Positions 6,541 through 10,447 of a stretch of DNA of 10,447 nt are shown here, piece after piece. The stretch is taken from contig QFPD01000037.1 in assembly GCA_003248845.1 (NCBI GenBank), positions 1 through 10,447 on the forward strand, read 5' to 3'. This DNA is from Microbacterium sp. Lineage in GTDB: Bacteria > Actinomycetota > Actinomycetes > Actinomycetales > Microbacteriaceae. The translations under genes were made by a program, and so were the position numbers. A model generated the notes under the pieces. It saw only the letters and a program-made list of their open reading frames with translations, was not told where the DNA came from and ran no database searches. Numbering within the stretch: position 1 is the first letter of the stretch; each line of letters starts with the position of its first letter.

Positions 6541-8268
6541 ATGACGTCTCCGCCGCCGCGGTGGCGCGTCGTTGGAGCGGACGGGTCCGGCGTCGTCATC
6601 GTCGACCTCGACGAGGAGTTGCGCGAGTCCGGGCGATTCCGCGGTGACCCGGCGGATGTGGTGGTCGCGGCATCCACTGCCCCGGCGACGACACGCTGGG
6701 TGTGGAGCGACACGACGCGGTGGTACCCGCAGCTCCTCGCGCACGGAGTGACCGTGGCGCGCTGCCACGACCTGCGGCTGTGCCATGCGATCCTGCGCGA
6801 CAGCGCGTGGACGCCGGGCGCCGGCGACCTGCGCGCGGCGGCGGTGTGGGATGCCGCGCCGTCAGAGCCCTCGCCCGGCGCTCCCGCGCTGTTCGATCTC
6901 GAGGACGGTGAGGTTGGCGGCACGGGCGTTCCCCACAACGCGGATGCCGCGGTCGAGGAGTTCCGGCGGCAACGCGAAGCGCTCGCGGCGGCGAGCGACC
7001 CGGCGCGGCTCGAGCTCCTGCTCGCGGCGGAGTCCGCGGGCGCGCTCGTCGCGGCCGAGATGCATGCTGCCGGGGTGCCCTGGGACCGTGCGGTTCACGA
7101 AGGAATTCTCGAGGCATCCCTTGGTACGCGCCCCGCCCCGGGGGAGGTGGCCCCGCGCGTCCGCGAACTCGGCGACGTCGTCCGTGCAGCGCTCGGGGAC
7201 CCTGCCGCAAGCCTCGATTCGCAGCCGAAGCTCCTGCGCAGCCTCCACCGCGTCGGCGTGCTCGCGGAGTCGACCAGCCGGTGGGAGCTGGCGCAGTTCG
7301 ACCACCCCGCGATCGCGCCGCTCCTGCAGTACAAGAAGCTCACGCGCCTCGTGAGCGCGAACGGCTGGGCCTGGCTCGACGAGTGGGCTCCGGCGGGGCG
7401 ATTCCGTCCCGTGTACGTCCCGGGTGGCGTCGTGACCGGACGATGGGCGTCGTCGGGCGGCGGTGCGCTGCAACTGCCGCGTCAGCTGCGGCCCGCGGTG
7501 CGTGCCGACCCGGGATGGACCCTCGTCGTCGCCGACGTCGCCCAGCTCGAGCCTCGCGTGCTCGCCGCGATCTCGGGGGATCGTGCTCTCGCGGATGCCG
7601 CGCGCGGACGCGATCTCTACGACGGTCTCCTCGAGCGGGGCATCGTGGAAAGCCGTCAGGAGGCGAAGATCGCGATGCTCGGAGCGATGTACGGCGCCAC
7701 GACGGGTGACAGCGGGCGACTCGTCCCGGCGTTGCGGCGTACCTATCCGCGGGCGATGGGACTCGTCGACGAGGCGGCGCGCGTCGGTGGTGTCGGCGGC
7801 GTCGTGACGACGTGGCTCGGGCGCTCGAGCCCGGCGACCTCGGAGGCCTGGCGCACCGCCCAGGGCCGTGCGGGTGACCCGGATGCCACGGAAGCGGACC
7901 GCGCGCGGGCGCGGCGCGCCGCGGGCGATCGCGGGAGGTTCACCCGCAACTTCGTCGTGCAGGGCACCGCTGCGGAGTGGGCGCTCGCGTGGCTGGGGAG
8001 CCTGCGCACCGAGCTCGCGGTGCTGCCGTCGGTCGACCCGACGGGAGGGGGAGAGGCGCCGGCATCCGGTCCGGTGTTCTCGCGGCGCGCGCACCTGTGC
8101 TTCTTCCTGCACGACGAGATCATCGTCCACACTCCGATCGCGCAGGCGGACCGCGTCGCCGATGCGGTTCGGCGATCGGCGGCGCGTGCGACGCAGATCC
8201 TCTTCGGCACGTTCCCGCTCGATTTCCCCTTGGATCTGCGCATCGCTCCGGATGCCGCGAAGAGCTGA
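6541..8268 (+). CDS. PolA-like family A DNA polymerase with degenerate exonuclease region (PRK14975-type)
   Basis: The 575-aa product matches the short actinobacterial proteins annotated as bifunctional 3'-5' exonuclease/DNA polymerase. The polymerase half has recognisable family A motifs. TGRWASS lies near 299-305. Motif A DVAQLEPR at 332-339 keeps the metal-binding Asp and the Glu that blocks ribonucleotides. Motif B has Arg372, Lys376 and YG at 384-385. RNFVVQGTAAE is at 469-479 and motif C is His524-Asp525-Glu526. Two departures stand out: Leu380 occupies the place of Phe762 of E. coli Pol I, and Pro follows the motif A Glu. In the first 150 residues I cannot find a complete DEDD exonuclease set, so proofreading is doubtful. 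There is no 5'-nuclease domain, so it is not the cell's main Pol I; a repair or accessory role is inference. The ATG lies 13 bases after the zinc-ribbon stop, with only a weak GGCGG as ribosome binding site. Confidence 0.9.
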   Translation: MTSPPPRWRVVGADGSGVVIVDLDEELRESGRFRGDPADVVVAASTAPATTRWVWSDTTRWYPQLLAHGVTVARCHDLRLCHAILRDSAWTPGAGDLRAAAVWDAAPSEPSPGAPALFDLEDGEVGGTGVPHNADAAVEEFRRQREALAAASDPARLELLLAAESAGALVAAEMHAAGVPWDRAVHEGILEASLGTRPAPGEVAPRVRELGDVVRAALGDPAASLDSQPKLLRSLHRVGVLAESTSRWELAQFDHPAIAPLLQYKKLTRLVSANGWAWLDEWAPAGRFRPVYVPGGVVTGRWASSGGGALQLPRQLRPAVRADPGWTLVVADVAQLEPRVLAAISGDRALADAARGRDLYDGLLERGIVESRQEAKIAMLGAMYGATTGDSGRLVPALRRTYPRAMGLVDEAARVGGVGGVVTTWLGRSSPATSEAWRTAQGRAGDPDATEADRARARRAAGDRGRFTRNFVVQGTAAEWALAWLGSLRTELAVLPSVDPTGGGEAPASGPVFSRRAHLCFFLHDEIIVHTPIAQADRVADAVRRSAARATQILFGTFPLDFPLDLRIAPDAAKS

Positions 8269-8269
8269 A

Positions 8270-8293
8270 GCCGCACGGACATCCGGATGCGGC
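8270..8293 (+). terminator. Hairpin between the pol gene and rnpB
   Basis: GCCGCA at 8270-8275 pairs fully with TGCGGC at 8288-8293, and CGG/CCG inside can extend the stem. It begins directly after the pol stop codon and has no U-tract, as is common in high-GC actinobacteria. It overlaps the -35 of the rnpB promoter, so the same DNA may end one transcript and start the next. Confidence 0.45.
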
Positions 8294-8304
8294 GCGACTA
8301 GGAT
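8276..8304 (+). promoter_or_regulatory. Putative rnpB promoter
   Basis: CGGACA at 8276-8281 (four of six bases of TTGACA) is separated by 17 bp from TAGGAT at 8299-8304. The predicted start, seven or eight bases downstream, coincides with the first base of the P1 helix of RNase P RNA at 8312. The spacing and the end-point agreement make this the best-supported promoter in the window. Confidence 0.7.
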
Positions 8305-8311
8305 CGACGGA

Positions 8312-8689
8312 GCGAATGGGTCGGCTGGACGGTCGCGTGGCGGGGAGACCCGCACCGAGGAACGTCCGGGCTCCACAGGGCAGGGCGGTGGGTAACACCC
8401 ACCCGGAGCGATCCGCGAGACAGTGCCACAGAGAGCAGACCGCCCCGGCTTCGGCCGGGGTAAGGGTGAAAGGGTGGTGTAAGAGACCACCGGGGTCGTG
8501 GTGACACGACCCGCACGGTAAACCTCGCCCGGAGCAAGGTCAGACAGGGGATGTGGACGCGGCCCGCCGAGTCCCCGGGTAGACCGCTGGAGCGGCACGG
8601 CAACGTGTCGCCGAGAGAGATGACCGTCCACGGAGCATGCCCCGCGCGTGCTCCCGGACAGAACCCGGCGTACAGGCCGGCCCATTCGC
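8312..8689 (+). ncRNA. rnpB: RNase P RNA, bacterial class A
   Basis: This is the catalytic RNA that removes 5' leaders from pre-tRNAs; with the RnpA protein it forms RNase P. The 5' strand GCGAATGGG at 8312-8320 pairs perfectly with CCCATTCGC at 8681-8689 to close P1, and the following TCGGC also pairs, which sets both ends. The conserved 5' core GAGGAACGTCCGGGC is at about 8357-8371 and the 3' core ACAGAACCCGGC at about 8658-8669; together they form P4. Between them AAACCTCGCCCGGAGCAAG (P10/P11 region) and GAGAGATGACCGTC are also family-typical. At about 378 nt it has the usual size of a high-GC class A RNA. It has its own promoter, and the open frames read across it are not coding. Confidence 0.96.
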
Positions 8690-8699
8690 CCTCTCGCGC

Positions 8700-8727
8700 G
8701 GCGGCGCAACCGCCCGTCTGCCGGGCG
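8700..8727. terminator. Two overlapping hairpins between convergent rnpB and ppgK
   Basis: GGCGG at 8700-8704 can pair with CCGCC at 8710-8714. Alternatively CGCCCG at 8711-8716 can pair with CGGGCG at 8722-8727. The two share bases 8711-8714 and so exclude each other. Neither has a U-tract on either strand. They fill the 40-bp convergent gap and probably serve as a GC-rich bidirectional terminator. Confidence 0.45.
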
Positions 8728-8729
8728 CC

Positions 8730-9500
8730 TCAGCGCTCGTCGTCGAGCGCGAGCGCCGCCGCGCCGATGATCCCCGCGTTGTTGCGGTGGACGGCCGGCA
8801 CGATGGGCGTCTTGAGGTCGAGCAGCGGCAGGAACTCGTCGGCGTGTTTGGAGACTCCGCCGCCGACGATGAACAGGTCCGGGCTCAGGAGGAACTCGAG
8901 GTACGAGTAGTAGCGCTGCAGCCGCCGCGCCCACCTCTTCCAGCTCAGCTGCTCGCGCTCGACGGCGGAGTACGCCGCCCAGGCCTCGAAGTCCTTCTTG
9001 TGGTTCGCGCGCTGCAGGTGCCCCAGTTCGGCGTTGGGGATCAGATGACCGTCGTAGAGCACCGCGGTGCCGATGCCGGTGCCGAGCGTTGTGAGGATCG
9101 TGAGTCCCGCGGAGTCCCGCGCCGCGCCGTATCGCGCCTCGGCGACTCCGGCAACGTCGGCGTCGTTCGCGAAGTGGATGTCGCGGCCGAGGCCGTCCTC
9201 GAAGAACTTCTCCGCTTCGAACCCCACCCAGGTATCGGCGACGTTCGCTGCCGACAGCGTGCGACCGTTCTTGACGATCGCGGGGAAGGCGACGCCCAGC
9301 GGGATGTCGGCGTCGGAGACGCCGAGAGCTCCGAGGACGTGCAGAACGGCATCAAGGACGTCGGCGGGCTCCGCGCCCGCCGGGGTCGCTACCTTCACGC
9401 GGTCGCTCAGCAGTTCGCCGCGCGCGAGGTCGACAAGCGCTCCCTTGATGCCGGTGCCGCCGATGTCCACTCCGACCGCGCTGGTCGCCTTCGTCGTCAT
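8730..9500 (-). CDS. ppgK: Polyphosphate glucokinase (ROK family)
   Basis: The 256-aa cytosolic enzyme phosphorylates glucose to glucose-6-phosphate using polyphosphate, and usually ATP as well, feeding glycolysis. The phosphate-binding loop DIGGTGIKG is at 12-20. ANDADVAG at 111-118 carries the catalytic Asp113. TTLGTGIGTAV at 137-147 is the second nucleotide/phosphate motif, and the glucose-binding ELGH is at 158-161. PDLFIVGGGVSKHADEFLP near 207-225 and the NAGIIGAA end are very like M. tuberculosis PPGK. The CxCGxxGC zinc motif of ROK repressors and many other ROK kinases is absent, as expected for PPGK. The ATG at 9500 was chosen because it puts the start 7 bp after a good -10 (leaderless) and just before the phosphate loop; in-frame ATG 9512 and GTG 9518 would overlap that box. 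The gene converges on rnpB and diverges from the 61-aa gene. Confidence 0.9.
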   Translation of the reverse strand: MTTKATSAVGVDIGGTGIKGALVDLARGELLSDRVKVATPAGAEPADVLDAVLHVLGALGVSDADIPLGVAFPAIVKNGRTLSAANVADTWVGFEAEKFFEDGLGRDIHFANDADVAGVAEARYGAARDSAGLTILTTLGTGIGTAVLYDGHLIPNAELGHLQRANHKKDFEAWAAYSAVEREQLSWKRWARRLQRYYSYLEFLLSPDLFIVGGGVSKHADEFLPLLDLKTPIVPAVHRNNAGIIGAAALALDDER

Positions 9501-9507
9501 AGCGTCC

Positions 9508-9513
9508 ACCATA
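9508..9513 (-). promoter_or_regulatory. Putative -10 box giving a leaderless ppgK mRNA
   Basis: TATGGT on the minus strand is followed by seven bases and the ATG at 9500. No strong Shine-Dalgarno lies before this ATG. The box helps choose among three in-frame start codons. The -35 is not evident. Confidence 0.45.
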
Positions 9514-9537
9514 TCCACGCCGCGAGGATCCGCTCGT

Positions 9538-9543
9538 TAGGAT
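9538..9543 (+). promoter_or_regulatory. Putative -10 box of the 61-aa gene
   Basis: TAGGAT lies 28 bases before the ATG at 9572 and would start transcription near 9550, leaving a leader of about 22 nt that includes AAGGAG. Only 24 bp separate it from the ppgK -10 on the other strand, so the two promoters are packed together and may compete. Confidence 0.45.
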
Positions 9544-9559
9544 CGGAGGACGCTCACGG

Positions 9560-9565
9560 AAGGAG
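9560..9565 (+). promoter_or_regulatory. Ribosome binding site of the 61-aa gene
   Basis: AAGGAG ends six bases before the ATG at 9572, an ideal arrangement that supports this small gene as real. Confidence 0.75.
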
Positions 9566-9571
9566 CCCGCG

Positions 9572-9757
9572 ATGTCGGCAGGCGAAGACAAGTTCTGGTA
9601 CAACCTCACGACCGGAAAGGTCGAGCGAGGGTTCGAGTCTCCCGCGATCGACCGCGCCGGCCCTTTCGACACCGAGGAAGAAGCGGCGAACGCGCCGCAG
9701 CTGCTGGCCGAGCGCTCGCGCGCGTGGGCGGAGGAAGACGCGCAGGAAGACGCGTGA
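9572..9757 (+). CDS. Small conserved actinobacterial protein, 61 aa (SPOR-annotated type), function unknown
   Basis: The gene encodes 61 residues with a strong ribosome binding site and its own likely promoter. The sequence starts MSAGEDKFWYNL, continues with a TTGKVERG segment, an AGPFDTEEEA segment, and ends in an acidic, Glu/Ala/Arg-rich helix. This FWYN...TG.V..G...GP..T.EEA pattern resembles short actinobacterial proteins often labelled SPOR domain-containing, and frequently found near glnA2. It has no signal peptide or membrane segment, so a peptidoglycan-binding role like that of true SPOR domains is doubtful. A small cytosolic protein is more likely. The next gene is glutamine synthetase 110 bp downstream, which has its own plausible promoter. 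No function can be assigned. Confidence 0.8.
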   Translation: MSAGEDKFWYNLTTGKVERGFESPAIDRAGPFDTEEEAANAPQLLAERSRAWAEEDAQEDA

Positions 9758-9799
9758 GGTCGACGCTCGTCGATGGGTGAAGGTAGGGCCGCGGGCAGA

Positions 9800-9805
9800 T
9801 AGTCT
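9800..9805 (+). promoter_or_regulatory. Putative -10 box of the glutamine synthetase gene
   Basis: TAGTCT matches TAnnnT. GTGAAG lies 17 bp upstream at 9777-9782 as a weak -35. Transcription would start near 9812, with a leader of about 55 nt carrying GAGAGGA before the ATG. No GlnR-like site is obvious by eye. Confidence 0.4.
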
Positions 9806-9867
9806 GGCCTGCGAGCGGCTCGCGCGGCGGGCCGCGACGATCTGCGACACCGCAGCGAGAGGACGCG

Positions 9868-10447
9868 ATGGACAAGCAGCGGGACTTCGTACTGCGCACG
9901 ATCGAGGAGCGGGGCGTCAAGTTCGTCCGGCTCTGGTTCACCGACGTGATCGGCACCCTGAAGTCGGTCGCGATCGCCCCGGCGGAGGTCGAGGGCGCGT
10001 TCACCGAAGGCCTCGGGTTCGACGGCTCCGCGATCGAGGGCCTCACCCGCTCGTACGAGTCGGACCTGCTCGCCCACCCCGATCCGACGACGTTCCAGAC
10101 GCTGCCCTGGCGCGGGGAGATCGACCCGACGGCGCGGATGTTCTGCGACATCACGACACCCGACGGCCAGCCCGCCGTCGCCGATCCGCGTCACGTTCTC
10201 AAGCGCACTCTCGCGAAGGCGGCGGATGCCGGGTTCACGTTCTACACGCACCCCGAGATCGAGTTTTACCTGCTGAAGTCGTCGTCGTTCGGGCCCGACG
10301 GCCCCGAGCCGGTCGACTCGGCGGGCTACTTCGACAACGTTCCGGGCGGCACAGCGCATGACTTCCGGCGCCGGAGTGTCCGCATGCCGTGGGGGAATGG
10401 GCGAGCTGGGGGTGTGGTTGCGGGCGGAGACGACAAGGTGCTGTGCG
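9868..10447 (+). CDS. glnA2: Glutamine synthetase, GlnA2-like (5' part; sequence departs from the family after about 10386)
   Basis: The enzyme family joins glutamate and ammonia with ATP to make glutamine, as a cytosolic dodecamer. From the ATG at 9868, preceded by GAGAGGA, residues 1-173 follow the GlnA2 pattern: DFVLRTIEERGVKFVRLWF at the start, FDGSAIEG at 51-58, ARMFCDI at 89-95, and the metal-site HPEIEF at 128-133. GYFD at 153-156 and AHDFRRRSVRM at 163-173 are also typical. It closely resembles M. tuberculosis GlnA2. The family would continue with a segment like GISVEFSHHE, but residues 174-193 are Gly- and Val-rich and unrelated, although the frame stays open. Either the last 60 bases contain sequence errors or the gene is truly disrupted. 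About 60 percent of the protein lies outside the window. In related genomes glnE and glnA1 lie nearby, but that cannot be seen here. Confidence 0.9.
   Translation, partial: MDKQRDFVLRTIEERGVKFVRLWFTDVIGTLKSVAIAPAEVEGAFTEGLGFDGSAIEGLTRSYESDLLAHPDPTTFQTLPWRGEIDPTARMFCDITTPDGQPAVADPRHVLKRTLAKAADAGFTFYTHPEIEFYLLKSSSFGPDGPEPVDSAGYFDNVPGGTAHDFRRRSVRMPWGNGRAGGVVAGGDDKVLC

Noticed and set aside
5685..6938. Upstream extension of the permease on the minus strand to 918 codons
   Set aside because: The strong ribosome binding site and APC N-terminus place the start at 5684. The extension is antisense to the zinc-ribbon and polymerase genes.
8700..8727. Paired hairpins as a riboswitch or attenuator
   Set aside because: They lie between the ends of two convergent genes with nothing downstream to regulate, so a terminator is the simpler reading.
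6862..8934. 690-codon minus-strand frame across pol, rnpB and ppgK
   Set aside because: It crosses a well-folded RNase P RNA and is antisense to a family A polymerase with intact motifs. Its composition is the Arg-rich pattern of a shadow frame.
9352..10359. 335-codon minus-strand frame opposite glnA2 and the 61-aa gene
   Set aside because: It is antisense to glutamine synthetase, which has clear family motifs, and shows only Arg-rich shadow composition.
8637..10361. 574-codon plus-strand frame from rnpB through ppgK into glnA2
   Set aside because: It runs over the 3' half of rnpB, opposite ppgK, and out of frame through the 61-aa gene and glnA2. It has no motif of its own.
1..10447. CRISPR array, insertion sequence, prophage or defence system
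   Set aside because: No regularly spaced repeats, transposase or integrase motifs, terminal inverted repeats or defence-type domains were found on either strand. The STAND-like ATPase ends in a LuxR helix-turn-helix, so it is a regulator rather than an Avs-type defence protein.

Overview
The window is high-GC actinobacterial chromosome with GTG starts, extended -10 elements of the TAnnnT type, and several genes whose -10 lies so close to the start codon that leaderless mRNAs are likely. The gene set (a C4 zinc-ribbon protein, a short actinobacterial PolA-like protein, polyphosphate glucokinase, a 61-aa SPOR-annotated-type protein and GlnA2) points to Microbacteriaceae, most likely Microbacterium or a close relative. 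This assignment rests on recalled family resemblance, not on a search.

Left part (1-4000), which looks accessory: a secreted PKD/CSLREA-type surface protein runs off the left edge on the minus strand. Behind it, in the same orientation, is a large LAL-type (MalT-like) LuxR-family ATPase regulator. The 140-bp gap between them holds two copies of a TGAGTACC element 24 bp apart, two perfect palindromes and a plausible -10. A natural reading is that the regulator, or another activator, controls the surface-protein gene from these sites.

Middle (4096-5795): a tRNA-Val(UAC) gene lies 14 nt beyond the 3' end of an APC-superfamily amino-acid permease gene, both on the minus strand. The permease is divergent from the next gene block across a 111-bp promoter region.

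Right part (5796-10447), which looks like core chromosome: a coiled-coil/C4 zinc-ribbon gene and a PolA-like gene with a degenerate exonuclease half form a tight two-gene operon. It is followed by rnpB, the RNA subunit of RNase P, with its own promoter and an intact P1 helix. The convergent gene ppgK (polyphosphate glucokinase, ROK family) follows on the minus strand. A compact divergent promoter region then serves ppgK and a 61-aa conserved actinobacterial protein of unknown role. The window ends in the first ~193 codons of a type-I glutamine synthetase (GlnA2-like). Its sequence stops matching the family at about 10387, 60 bases before the window edge, which suggests poor sequence at a contig end or a real frame disruption.

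I see no CRISPR array, insertion sequence, phage gene, toxin-antitoxin pair or recognisable defence system. The observations most worth checking are the operator-like array at 1356-1442, the GlnA2 break at the right edge, and the unusual catalytic motifs of the PolA-like protein.
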